A stretch of 16,948 nucleotides of DNA, from assembly GCA_964412115.1 (NCBI GenBank), contig CAYPMM010000020.1, positions 1 to 16,948 of the forward strand, in the 5' to 3' direction. The stretch is from HO2-45-28 sp964412115. GTDB lineage: Bacteria; Patescibacteriota; Minisyncoccia; HO2-45-28. The position numbers and the translations under genes were made by a program. The stretch's first letter is position 1. Every line of letters starts with the position of its first letter. Of this stretch, positions 1-7,070 are shown in pieces. Under the pieces are notes generated by a model. The model did no database searches. It had not been told where the DNA came from and worked only from the letters and a program-made list of their open reading frames with translations.

Positions 1-476
1 AAAACTATGTCTTCGGGTTTTGTGATTGTTTCGCCCGGAAAGTCAAACCAGACGCGAAGAAACTCGCCTCTCGGAATTTCGCGAAGCCCGCCCGTTTCCG
101 GGTCCTGTAAATAAATTTTCTCGGCGTCCAGTCCCACCACGACAGAATAATGTCCGTCCGGCATTTCGGAATCCGAATAATCCCTTCGGCCCGGAGTAAA
201 CCAGTCCACAATAACCGGAACTTTTTTCTCAAGCCAGCGCGCAATCTCGGAAAAGTCGGATTCGTTCTTTACCTCGGCGCCAAAGCCGTATTTGCGCGCC
301 ACTTCGACTGTGGTTTCGGAAGAAACACCGATTTTTGGGTCGCGACCGCACGCTTCGGCCAGTTCTTCCTCGCTTTTTTCAACTCCGTAATATTCAAAAA
401 CCATCTTCAAACTGGCCGGGGCGCAATACCCGCCATGAAGCGTCTCCTGAAAAGGTTTTACCGGAAGAAGTTCCAT
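1..476 (-). CDS. C39-like cysteine peptidase, 3' end outside window
   Basis: This frame stays open from an ATG at 476-474 to the left edge, giving about 158 residues without a stop, so the C-terminus lies outside the window. The pattern fits a papain-fold peptidase of the C39-like type. Gln10 precedes Cys18 in a GYCAPASL context, His109 sits in GHYSVVVG, and Asp125 is in YLQDP. These match the expected oxyanion Gln, nucleophile Cys, base His and Asp in order and spacing. No signal peptide or membrane segment is seen, and no ABC transporter domain is fused, so this is a stand-alone cytoplasmic-looking form rather than a bacteriocin exporter. It lies 22 bp after the stop of the NUDIX gene upstream and is probably the last or a late gene of the long minus-strand string. 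I see no Shine-Dalgarno sequence. Substrate unknown. Confidence 0.8.
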   Translation of the reverse strand, partial: MELLPVKPFQETLHGGYCAPASLKMVFEYYGVEKSEEELAEACGRDPKIGVSSETTVEVARKYGFGAEVKNESDFSEIARWLEKKVPVIVDWFTPGRRDYSDSEMPDGHYSVVVGLDAEKIYLQDPETGGLREIPRGEFLRVWFDFPGETITKPEDIV

Positions 477-498
477 AATTAAGTCATATTTTAACCCA

Positions 499-969
499 TT
501 ACACCAACTGCCGCAAGTCTGAAATTTTAATTTCGGCCTCACGCGGAGTATTTTCAAAATTAGATTTAACATCTTCCAAAAACCAGTCTTTTATCTCCAG
601 AGGATAGAAAAGTAATTGCGACATTTTTCCGATCTCATACCACATAGGCTCGTAATAATTCTCCTCTCCTTTTTGCATACCTTTTAATTCATTGCCTTCG
701 CCAAGCTTGGGCTCGCCCGAAACATACCGGCAAAGATAAAAAAATTGCTCGCTTCCGTTGTCATAAATATGGTGGTAAAGAAGTTTTTCTATTTTTATTT
801 CAAGCGATGTTTCCTCCTTCGCCTCACGCAAAACTGCTTGCTCAATCGTTTCCCCCTCCTCCACCCCTCCGCCGGGAAAATTATAATATTCTTTTCCGTT
901 TTTAATGCGGTGCATAATAAGCACTTTTCCGTCGTTAACAACGACAGCCACAGTTCTGATTTTTTTCAT
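499..969 (-). CDS. NUDIX hydrolase
   Basis: This 156-residue protein is a small NUDIX hydrolase, a family that cleaves nucleoside diphosphates linked to another moiety. The NUDIX box lies at about residues 34-57: GGGVEEGE, then seven residues, then REAKEETSL. The metal-binding REXXEE core is intact, but the Gly normally found near the end of the box is Ser. The N-terminus forms the usual strand with GKVLIMHR before the box. The ATG overlaps the TGA of the upstream NUDIX gene in an ATGA arrangement, so translation is probably coupled. Substrate (damaged nucleotide, nucleotide sugar or other) cannot be read from the sequence. Confidence 0.9.
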   Translation of the reverse strand: MKKIRTVAVVVNDGKVLIMHRIKNGKEYYNFPGGGVEEGETIEQAVLREAKEETSLEIKIEKLLYHHIYDNGSEQFFYLCRYVSGEPKLGEGNELKGMQKGEENYYEPMWYEIGKMSQLLFYPLEIKDWFLEDVKSNFENTPREAEIKISDLRQLV

Positions 970-1484
970 AGCTCGTAAAAAAGCCTTACCAATTTGGGCA
1001 AATCGCCTTTCGTTTTTTCGCCGCTGGAAATGCGCTCAAAAAGCGCTTTGGGCGTCAGCCAAAAATATTCAACGAAATCATTTTTATTATAGTCGGGCGT
1101 TTCATCCATTTTAATTTCGTACACTTTCATATATGCCGAGACGCCGTCTTTTTGCGGAGTTAAATGTCCCAAAAAACGAATGGTAATTTTATCAACATCA
1201 ATATTCAGTTCCTCCCGCAATTCGCGCCCAAGCGCGTCTTCATAACTCTCCCCGCTTTCAACATGTCCACCCATGCTCATGTCCAGACATAAAGGATAAA
1301 TTCTTTTATCGGCAGAGCGCCGAGGTATCCAGATTTCCCTTTTTGAATTTATGACAAAAGCATTCACCACTCGGAAATTTGAAAGGTCTTCGGCATAAAC
1401 CTCCGAACGTTTCTTTTTGCCGACGACATTGTCATTTTCGTCAACAAGATCCAAATATTCGTCTAAAGTGTGTTCCGGGGTCAT
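966..1484 (-). CDS. NUDIX hydrolase of the isopentenyl-diphosphate isomerase-like type
   Basis: This 172-residue protein opens with EYLDLVDENDNVVG, typical of the IPP-isomerase-like/YfcD-like branch of NUDIX proteins. The box follows as GGHVESGE, seven residues, RELREELNI; the canonical Gly near the end is Asn. RREXXEE-type metal ligands are present. True type-I isopentenyl-diphosphate isomerase also needs an active-site Cys and Glu in set positions. I do not see a clear Cys before the box, only one in LCLDMSMGG, so a hydrolase role is more likely than isomerase. It starts with ATG at 1484 and its TGA overlaps the ATG of the next NUDIX gene. The SDR gene upstream ends 40 bp away. Confidence 0.88.
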   Translation of the reverse strand: MTPEHTLDEYLDLVDENDNVVGKKKRSEVYAEDLSNFRVVNAFVINSKREIWIPRRSADKRIYPLCLDMSMGGHVESGESYEDALGRELREELNIDVDKITIRFLGHLTPQKDGVSAYMKVYEIKMDETPDYNKNDFVEYFWLTPKALFERISSGEKTKGDLPKLVRLFYEL

Positions 1485-1524
1485 AAAAATATTCTACGGG
1501 ATGTTTAACGCAACAAAACGTATT

Positions 1525-2202
1525 TTACCAAGCCCTTTTGTTTCCTTTATGCCAAAACTGGCCGGTTTCGGCTCCGGAGACCGCTAAATTATAAATCTCC
1601 TCGGCGACCTCTTCCGGCTCGCGATCCGGCCGTTCAACTCCCGTCACCGCACCACTGCCCATGTCGGTCTTTACCCATCCGGGGTCAAGCGAAGAAACGA
1701 TTATGTGCCTAGTTTTCATCCTAAACGCCAAAATTCGCGTGTACATGTTGAGCGCGGCTTTCGCGAGCCGATAACCGGTTGATGTTTCATCGTCTACAGG
1801 AAGTGAAAATGCGCCATACGCGGAATCAATATTTATTATGTGGCTGCCCGGCACCATTGCGGATAGCAGTTTTTCGGTCAGATCAACGACACCAAAAAGA
1901 TCGACCTCGAGGGTTTGGCGAATTTTTTCAATGTCCGCGGTTCGGTCGTGCGCATCCAGAATAATCCCCGCGTTATTTACCAATACATCTATATGCGGCG
2001 CGGATTTTAGTATATCTTTTGCCGCCCGAGCAATGCTTTCGGGTGAGGCAAGATCAAGATTTATGGAGACCAAATTCTCCGAGTTAATCGGAATGGGACT
2101 GGCCCGAAACGTTCCGACTACGCGCCACCCTTCGGCAAGAAACTTTTTTGCGGCCGCCAGCCCTATGCCCCGGCTGGCTCCGGTAATAATAACCGTTTTC
2201 AT
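1525..2202 (-). CDS. SDR family oxidoreductase
   Basis: This is a classical short-chain dehydrogenase/reductase of 225 residues. The Rossmann dinucleotide motif TGASRGIG is at residues 7-14, the structural NNAG at 76-79, catalytic Ser127, and the YRLAK active-site pair Tyr144/Lys148. The usual helix-4 catalytic Asn region reads LEVDLFG, with Asp in the Asn position. An Arg after the first strand-turn (TFRAS) favours NADP(H). The PGWVKTDMG motif near residue 174 is typical of the carbonyl reductase-like SDRs. ATG start at 2202; the upstream NUDIX gene ends 45 bp away and the next NUDIX gene begins 40 bp after the stop. Likely a cytosolic NADPH-dependent reductase of an unknown carbonyl compound. 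Confidence 0.93.
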   Translation of the reverse strand: MKTVIITGASRGIGLAAAKKFLAEGWRVVGTFRASPIPINSENLVSINLDLASPESIARAAKDILKSAPHIDVLVNNAGIILDAHDRTADIEKIRQTLEVDLFGVVDLTEKLLSAMVPGSHIINIDSAYGAFSLPVDDETSTGYRLAKAALNMYTRILAFRMKTRHIIVSSLDPGWVKTDMGSGAVTGVERPDREPEEVAEEIYNLAVSGAETGQFWHKGNKRAW

Positions 2203-2247
2203 ATTTTTATTTTAGCATTTTGACCAAAAAAACCGCATAAGCAAGAA

Positions 2248-2775
2248 TTATTTTCGTTTAATAAACGACAGAATATCTTTAAACTCTGTGGGGTTGGAAG
2301 ACCATTCTTTTTTGTTTATTTCAAACTCGCCAAAAATATCTGTTTCGGACATCCATTTTATCTTTTGCACTTCACCGTCTTTGAATTTAAGCTCGCCGTC
2401 ATGTCCGTTAAATTCGTAATAATAAGTTTTGGTGAATTCGTTGTTAGGATAGTATTCTCTTTTTATCACTGGTCCGTTTATTAAATCGCCGATTTTTAAA
2501 TTCAAACCGACTTCTTCTTCAATTTCTTCAATTACCGCTTCTTCCAATGTTTTTCCGGCTTTGACGTGCCCGCCAAATCTTGTGTCCCATTTGTTTGGAT
2601 TTAAATCCTTCTTGGCCGAGCGCAGATGGACCAAAAATTCCAATTCATCATTTCGCCTACGGAAAAAATAAATGTGCACGGTCCTGTGCCACAAGCCCGA
2701 GGAATGCGTCTCCGCGCGACCCGCAGTCTTTCCCGTAGGATTATTGTTTTCGTCAACTATATCAAAAAATTCCAT
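2248..2775 (-). CDS. NUDIX-fold protein with degenerate NUDIX box
   Basis: This 175-residue protein starts MEFFDIVDENNNPTG and contains LWHRTVHIYFF, both typical of the IPP-isomerase-like NUDIX branch. The box at about residues 68-90 reads GGHVKAGK, seven residues, EEIEEEVGL. The first conserved Glu is Lys and the conserved Arg is Glu, while the EEXXEE metal cluster and the final Gly are kept. Metal binding may therefore persist, but the box is not canonical and activity is uncertain. It lies 10 bp after the stop of a decayed HAD hydrolase tail, so the original neighbour in this operon was probably that HAD gene. It is one of three NUDIX genes within 2.3 kb, which are divergent from each other rather than recent copies. 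Confidence 0.87.
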   Translation of the reverse strand: MEFFDIVDENNNPTGKTAGRAETHSSGLWHRTVHIYFFRRRNDELEFLVHLRSAKKDLNPNKWDTRFGGHVKAGKTLEEAVIEEIEEEVGLNLKIGDLINGPVIKREYYPNNEFTKTYYYEFNGHDGELKFKDGEVQKIKWMSETDIFGEFEINKKEWSSNPTEFKDILSFIKRK

Positions 2776-2785
2776 CGTGATTGAT

Positions 2786-2926
2786 TTATAAACTTTCCGT
2801 CAAAAAATTTTTGAGAGCAGCAAGGTCTTTTTTGTTGACATCGTAGTGATAAGTTTTTATCCCGACAGATTCAGCGCTTTTTACGGACTATGGATTATAT
2901 TCAAAATAAATGATGACATTTTTGTC
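2786..2926 (-). pseudogene. Decayed C-terminal remnant of a HAD-family hydrolase
   Basis: Read on the minus strand in the frame ending with TAA at 2788-2786, this stretch gives DKNVIIYFEYNP, a TAG (2890-2888), then SVKSAESVGIKTYHYD and a closing helix LAALKNFLTESL. It aligns residue by residue with the last third of HAD subfamily I hydrolases: strand, DD(N/S)PENV motif, AA..GI(K/T)T, then a C-terminal helix. The acidic DD is changed to EY and the residue after Pro to a stop. No HAD N-terminus exists upstream; a VOC gene sits there. The upstream part overlaps, in another frame, the last 15 or so codons of the hypothetical membrane protein at 2881-3561. That suggests the latter replaced the front of the HAD gene. 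The family call rests on the motif match alone. Confidence 0.6.
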
Positions 2927-3561
2927 CAAGCGGTAGTTGTTTCCACAAACTCGCAAGGATTGACTCTGTATTTTATGTTCGGTTCTCTTCGCGAGTTAAT
3001 TATCATTGATACCCCCAACTTACATTTTGTTGGGAAGTTAAAACCGGATTCATAAAAAATTTCGAAATTAAAAGGAAAATCAAAATCGTCGTTTTTAAAT
3101 TTTTCTATTGCGTCAATGACAGCTCCTTTATCCAATACGGGAATAAAAAGTTTTAATTCAAAATAGTCGGGTTCAGTTGGGGATAGCGTGATAGGTCCAG
3201 ATGGTTTAATTTCTGGTTTTGTCTTCGAGGTGGTGATTTTTAACCCAGAATCGGTGCTGTATGAGGTTTCTTCCGTTATCACTTCCACATTTCCCATTAT
3301 TATGTTTTGAGCAGTAGAAAATCCGTTATTTGTTATTTTCAAACTAACGGTTATCTCCATTCCTCCAGACGCCTCTTTTACCAGGAAATACGAACTGTCA
3401 TTTTTTACCACCCCTACTGCTAAAGCCGCATACTGAGTGACTAAAGCATCTTTAGCTATGTCGTTTGCCCTCCAAGACCCCCTAAGCGCCCAACTAGATA
3501 TAATAATGGGGATGAGTATCGCTAGAACTTTGATGGTTTTTGATTCAAAAACTGATAACAT
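2881..3561 (-). CDS. Hypothetical membrane-anchored protein
   Basis: I do not recognise a family for this 226-residue protein. One hydrophobic segment lies near the N-terminus (about residues 10-27, KVLAILIPIIISSWAL), flanked by Lys and by RGSWR. The remainder is soluble and strand-rich, with a stretch of Thr/Ser/Pro at about 100-125. It therefore looks like a membrane-anchored domain. There are two Cys residues (in TKCKLG and NPCEF). It starts with ATG at 3561, 9 bp after the VOC gene stop. Its last 15 or so codons coincide with a different frame of the HAD remnant, so the natural C-terminus may have been lost or extended when the gene arrived here. Gene-call confidence is good; function unknown. 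Confidence 0.7.
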   Translation of the reverse strand: MLSVFESKTIKVLAILIPIIISSWALRGSWRANDIAKDALVTQYAALAVGVVKNDSSYFLVKEASGGMEITVSLKITNNGFSTAQNIIMGNVEVITEETSYSTDSGLKITTSKTKPEIKPSGPITLSPTEPDYFELKLFIPVLDKGAVIDAIEKFKNDDFDFPFNFEIFYESGFNFPTKCKLGVSMIINSRREPNIKYRVNPCEFVETTTAWTKMSSFILNIIHSP

Positions 3562-3570
3562 ATTACGAAT

Positions 3571-3942
3571 TTATTTTCCAACCGGCGAATAAAATACTAA
3601 TTTATATCCATCGGGGTCTTTTACTACAAATTCGCGTTTGCCCCACGGCCAACTTTTAGGCTCGGTGCGTGGCGTGATGCCATTCTTTTTTACGGCTTCA
3701 AAATAATTATCAACATCTCCAACCTCGATATAAGTATAAATGCCGAGCCCCTTTGGCTTTATCCCCGATTCGTTTTGAATCGGCGTTTTATTCTCATCAA
3801 TAAACGCTAGCGTAAAATCGCCAAGTTTTATTCGGACAGTTTCAGTGTCTTTTTGGATCGAAAAACCCAGCCGTTCATAAAAATCAGCCGTTTTTTCCAA
3901 ATCGCTTGCGTAAAATAAACTTGAATGAAAGCGTTTTATCAT
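3571..3942 (-). CDS. VOC family protein (glyoxalase/bleomycin-resistance fold)
   Basis: A single vicinal-oxygen-chelate domain of about 123 residues. It opens with the typical HSSLFYASDLEKTADFYERLGF segment and ends with REFVVKDPDGYKLVFYSP, where the late Glu/His metal-ligand position of many members is not obviously kept. I place the start at the ATG at 3942-3940 (MIKRFH), because family members begin there. An ATG seven codons upstream (3963) is also in frame, giving 130 residues, and would lie 2 bp from the preceding stop. No Shine-Dalgarno sequence supports either. Members act in glyoxal detoxification, antibiotic binding or ring cleavage, and the substrate is not predictable here. It sits in the middle of the long minus-strand string. 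Confidence 0.85.
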   Translation of the reverse strand: MIKRFHSSLFYASDLEKTADFYERLGFSIQKDTETVRIKLGDFTLAFIDENKTPIQNESGIKPKGLGIYTYIEVGDVDNYFEAVKKNGITPRTEPKSWPWGKREFVVKDPDGYKLVFYSPVGK

Positions 3943-3965
3943 AACACCAAAATCATAGCACAAAA

Positions 3966-4385
3966 TTACGCTTTTTGCGAGCGGTTTATCATGCCCGCAT
4001 AGTGTTTCAGCATAAAATCATGGTAGAAATTGTTTTCTGAAAGATATTTGTAGACATTCGCGGTTTTTTCGGGCGGTTCGCTGTTGAATTCGGCGCAGAG
4101 CTTGTCAATTTCGGACTCGGTTTCAGGCGAAAGTTTGTATTCTTCAATTCGGCCGTTTTTGAATTTGAATATAAAAATTATTTCTTTTTCGCCGACTATT
4201 TCGTTCCAGAATCCATTGTCCATTTTTGATTTTACAAGTTCAATGTATTCCGACAGTTTTTCTTCTGGAATTTTTAGTTCGCGATGACCCTCGCCATTTT
4301 TATTTACAATCTTCACACCCAAATTTTTGAGATCATCATCCCTAATCTTTTCCGCGCCCATTAAATAACTAATATAAAAACTCAT
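3966..4385 (-). CDS. Hypothetical protein
   Basis: I do not recognise this 139-residue protein. It has no signal peptide or membrane segment. The middle is a strand-rich piece (KEIIFIFKFKNGRIEEYKLS) after a helical region with KMDNGFWNEIVG, and the end is helical with NNFYHDFMLKHYAGMINRS. The composition is highly charged, as expected for a soluble cytoplasmic protein. ATG at 4385 is used; a second in-frame ATG nine codons in is possible, and neither has a clear ribosome binding site. It is 15 bp after the histidine phosphatase stop and 2 bp before the longer VOC start, so it is probably co-transcribed. Function unknown. Confidence 0.75.
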   Translation of the reverse strand: MSFYISYLMGAEKIRDDDLKNLGVKIVNKNGEGHRELKIPEEKLSEYIELVKSKMDNGFWNEIVGEKEIIFIFKFKNGRIEEYKLSPETESEIDKLCAEFNSEPPEKTANVYKYLSENNFYHDFMLKHYAGMINRSQKA

Positions 4386-4400
4386 GATAACGCAAAAACT

Positions 4401-5036
4401 TTAACCAAGGTGGGCATGGTCGTTCCAAATCCATAATTTCCACGGGTCTTCTTCTGTTTCGTCGTATTTCAAAACCGTAATTCCGGCGTTTTGCGGGCGC
4501 AAAACTCTTAAAAATTTATCACATTCGTATGCGGTAAGCGCTTCGCCGAATGTTATATAAGCGACGATAATGCGCAAAAAGAACCCGTGAGTGACGACCA
4601 GAATATTTTCTTCGGGACGAGCTTCCAAAAACTTGACGGCTTTGGCCGCGCGTTTTTTCAGGTCGTCAAAACTTTCTTCGTCGGAGTGTTTAAATCCCGC
4701 TACCCCCAAATTTTTCTTTATTTTATCCATGTCTTCAATGACTTGTGGATCATCTTTCGCTGTTCCGATGTGCGCGCTGGGCATCCGCCGTTCGCCGAAA
4801 AAATCAAAAGACTCAAAATCCTTGCCGATTTTTTCCGAAATTATCCGTGCCGTTTCCTGCGCGCGAATCATGGTGCTTGCAAACATCACATCAATCGGCA
4901 ATTTTGCCGCGCGTTTGGCGACATACTCGGCCTGTTTGCGTCCAAGCTCGGTAAGAGGTGTTGTTTCCGGCAGGCGTACGATGCTTACATTACCCTCGCT
5001 TTCCCCGTGACGAACAAAATAAATATTTTTTATCAA
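4401..5036 (-). CDS. Histidine phosphatase family protein (phosphoglycerate-mutase-like)
   Basis: This 211-residue protein has all the branch-1 histidine phosphatase catalytic residues: Arg9-His10-Gly11 near the N-terminus (His10 is the phospho-acceptor), Arg58, Glu82 in GERR, and His150 in VVTHG. The family includes phosphoglycerate mutases, cobalamin and nucleotide phosphatases, and SixA-type phosphohistidine phosphatases. The sequence alone does not decide between them. The start is TTG at 5036-5034 (ATA AAA AAT follows), one base after the stop of the swivel-domain gene. The same TTG and the same downstream bases occur in the truncated copy at 9731-10174, which supports this start. No Shine-Dalgarno sequence is seen, so translation is probably coupled to the upstream gene. 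Confidence 0.93.
   Translation of the reverse strand: MIKNIYFVRHGESEGNVSIVRLPETTPLTELGRKQAEYVAKRAAKLPIDVMFASTMIRAQETARIISEKIGKDFESFDFFGERRMPSAHIGTAKDDPQVIEDMDKIKKNLGVAGFKHSDEESFDDLKKRAAKAVKFLEARPEENILVVTHGFFLRIIVAYITFGEALTAYECDKFLRVLRPQNAGITVLKYDETEEDPWKLWIWNDHAHLG
4822..4889. repeat. 68-bp block identical to 9960-10027
   Basis: These 68 bases are identical, in the same orientation, to 9960-10027. They lie inside the duplicated histidine phosphatase genes, covering about residues 50-72 of each protein. Flanking bases are less similar, so this is the best conserved part of the duplication. Confidence 0.95.
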
Positions 5037-5037
5037 G

Positions 5038-6123
5038 TTATTCTAAAATTTTAACAATCCCCTTATCCGCGTCTACCTCAACCATATCGCCGTTTTTTAA
5101 AACTTTTGTCGCAATTTCCGTGCCAACAATGGTCGGAATTTTTAATTCTCTGGCTGTGATGGCCGCATGCGAAAGCATTCCTCCGGCGTCGGTAATAATG
5201 GCTGCGGATTTTTTGATCAAGTGCAGATATTCCGGTCTTGTCATGCCCGTTACCAAAATAGAGCCTTCCTGATAATCTTTGACTTTCAGCGGATCAAAAA
5301 TCACTCTTACCCTCCCCCTGACCACGCCTCGGCACGCGGAAACCCCTTTTATTAATTTAATTTTCAGTTTGGGCTTGGTTATCAAACTTTCGACTTTAAT
5401 TGCTTCTTCGCCCGAAAGCAAAAATCTCTTGCCTTTATGAAAAATAAGAACACTATTTGCATACCTAGACCTGAGTTCTTTTTCTGATGGAATTATTTTG
5501 TTTTTTAAATACCGCCCCAATTCTTCCCGCGTCATGCTTAAAAGTAAATATGGCGGCAGCTTGGCTTGTCTAGATAATTGCCGCGCAAACCTCTTCATAA
5601 ATAGAGCAGCCTTCGCATACACGGGTTCTCCGTATATCCTTGTTTCTTGAAAGAGTGGGATTAATTTTTTAAGCAGAGTAGAGGGCAAGTAATCGGAAAC
5701 TTTTTTAATAGGGAAGTTCGCGACGTAGTAATCATTTAAAATACCCCAGAGAGCTTCCGTGTCTTTATGCGTTAAAGCCCTGTATTTTGTTTGTCTTACA
5801 AAATCAAAAAACTTGTTTGCCTGTTTTTTTACATCGCCGACCCAATTTTCAGCAAGTCTGGGATTTTTTATCAATTGTTTAGATATGATTTGGGAGAGTT
5901 CTTTAACTTCATCCCCGACCATATAATTTGAGCTTACTCCTTTATGGAAAACAAAAACGGCGTTATCCAATCCTGCGCCGAATGATTTTTTTAAACTACG
6001 CACCATTTGTTCGCCATAATAACAACATTCGTAAAGAGTCCACGGCCCTTGAAAGTTTTTTTGCCAGCCGCGAGCGCCTATTATGCCCAGAGGATCTAAC
6101 GCACGTTTGATCTCTTTTTTCAT
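5038..6123 (-). CDS. PEP-utilising-enzyme-like protein: middle domain plus phosphohistidine swivel domain
   Basis: A 361-residue protein. The C-terminal 80 or so residues form the PEP-utiliser mobile (swivelling) domain, with phospho-acceptor His319 in TDAGGMLSHAAI and the closing GDMVEVDADKGIVKI. Residues 1 to about 265 form a helical middle region with no PEP-binding TIM barrel after the swivel domain. PEP synthase and PPDK carry that barrel; rifampin phosphotransferase does not. The ATP-grasp partner is the gene immediately upstream, and the two overlap as ATGA. I chose ATG 6123 over an upstream in-frame ATG at 6189 because it makes that overlap. Together the pair looks like an ATP-grasp / middle / swivel enzyme split into two chains. 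Its middle domain also resembles that of the protein split at 9019. Substrate unknown. Confidence 0.85.
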   Translation of the reverse strand: MKKEIKRALDPLGIIGARGWQKNFQGPWTLYECCYYGEQMVRSLKKSFGAGLDNAVFVFHKGVSSNYMVGDEVKELSQIISKQLIKNPRLAENWVGDVKKQANKFFDFVRQTKYRALTHKDTEALWGILNDYYVANFPIKKVSDYLPSTLLKKLIPLFQETRIYGEPVYAKAALFMKRFARQLSRQAKLPPYLLLSMTREELGRYLKNKIIPSEKELRSRYANSVLIFHKGKRFLLSGEEAIKVESLITKPKLKIKLIKGVSACRGVVRGRVRVIFDPLKVKDYQEGSILVTGMTRPEYLHLIKKSAAIITDAGGMLSHAAITARELKIPTIVGTEIATKVLKNGDMVEVDADKGIVKILE

Positions 6124-7070
6124 CGTTTTTGAAGAGTCGTAATCGGCCGGCTTTGGACTATGTAAAATTTTCCTTTTTCGTACGCCCATTCAATGTCGCA
6201 CGGAAAACCGTAGTGATTTTCTATTTTTATTATTATGTCGGACAGTTTGAGAATCTGACCGTCGTCCAAAACGCGGGATGATGCCTGCGGTTCCAAAATT
6301 TCTTTCCATTCATTGCCTCCAGCCGAAGTGCCGTAAAGCGCTTTTGTCTGCGTAGCCACATTTGTTTCAATAATCTTTTTCGGTTTTTTCTCTACCACGT
6401 AAGAATCTGGAGTAATTTGGCCGGAAACAATCGCCTCTCCCAGCCCAAAACCAGCTTCTATAATGAGCTGGTTTCTGTCTTCGGTCACGGGATGCACCGA
6501 AAAAGCAATGCCCGCAATCTCGCTATTTATCATTTTTTGCACCACGACCGCGACAGATATGTGTTTTTCGTGAAAATTTTGCTCAAAGCGATAAAAAATA
6601 GCCCGCGGAGTAAAAAGAGACGCCCAGCACCTTTGGACGTTTTGCAAAATAGCCGAGCCAGTAGTATTTAAAAAAGAATCCAGCTGACCTGCCCAAGCCG
6701 CCGAAGACGAATCTTCGGCGGTAGCGCTTGAACGGACGGCGACGAAGTTCGCATCCATTTTTTCAAACTGCTCGTTAATCTCTTTTGCGATATTTTTCGG
6801 CATTGGCGCTGAAAAAATAAGTTTCCGAATTTGTTCGGAAGCGTGTTCAACCGTATGTATTTCCTGATGATTGACGGTATGAAGAATTGAATCAATCTCG
6901 GCATGAAGGCTGGTTTCTTTCAAAAAACTTTCAAAAGCCGAACTCAAAACCACAAAACCCGGAGGGACGGGGATACCGGCTTTAGTCATTTCGCCAAGCG
7001 AAGCTCCTTTACCGCCGGCGATAGCGACATCGCTTTTATCGAGATTTTTAAAATCTTTAGTGAAACTCAT
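6120..7070 (-). CDS. Stand-alone ATP-grasp domain of the PPDK/PEP synthase/rifampin phosphotransferase type
   Basis: This 316-residue protein matches the PPDK_N (PEP synthase N-terminal) ATP-binding fold along its full length. AGGKGASLGEMTKAGIPVPPGF is at about 18-39, VRSSATAEDS with the following AGQ is in the middle, AFSVHP and EAGFGLGEAIVSG come after, and CDIEWA with VQSRP closes the domain. Nothing follows, so the chain is only the nucleotide-binding half. In the family this domain transfers the beta phosphate of ATP to the His of a swivel domain, leaving AMP and Pi. Here the nearest His domain is the next gene (ATGA overlap), and a second one is two genes upstream. The start ATG at 7070 also overlaps the stop of the preceding histidine-phosphatase-like gene as ATGA. 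Confidence 0.92.
   Translation of the reverse strand: MSFTKDFKNLDKSDVAIAGGKGASLGEMTKAGIPVPPGFVVLSSAFESFLKETSLHAEIDSILHTVNHQEIHTVEHASEQIRKLIFSAPMPKNIAKEINEQFEKMDANFVAVRSSATAEDSSSAAWAGQLDSFLNTTGSAILQNVQRCWASLFTPRAIFYRFEQNFHEKHISVAVVVQKMINSEIAGIAFSVHPVTEDRNQLIIEAGFGLGEAIVSGQITPDSYVVEKKPKKIIETNVATQTKALYGTSAGGNEWKEILEPQASSRVLDDGQILKLSDIIIKIENHYGFPCDIEWAYEKGKFYIVQSRPITTLQKR

Noticed and set aside
150..482. Plus-strand open frame at the left edge
   Set aside because: The minus strand of the same bases encodes a peptidase with Gln, Cys, His and Asp catalytic residues in order; the plus frame is its shadow.
6124..6189. Upstream ATG at 6189 as the start of the swivel-domain gene
   Set aside because: It would overlap the ATP-grasp gene by 70 bp, and the added residues repeat no family feature; ATG 6123 gives the usual ATGA junction.
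5038..7070. A PEP synthase split by a frameshift
   Set aside because: The two chains overlap as ATGA with separate starts, and no PEP-binding TIM barrel follows the swivel domain. The layout is a natural two-gene split of an RPH-like enzyme rather than a broken PEP synthase.
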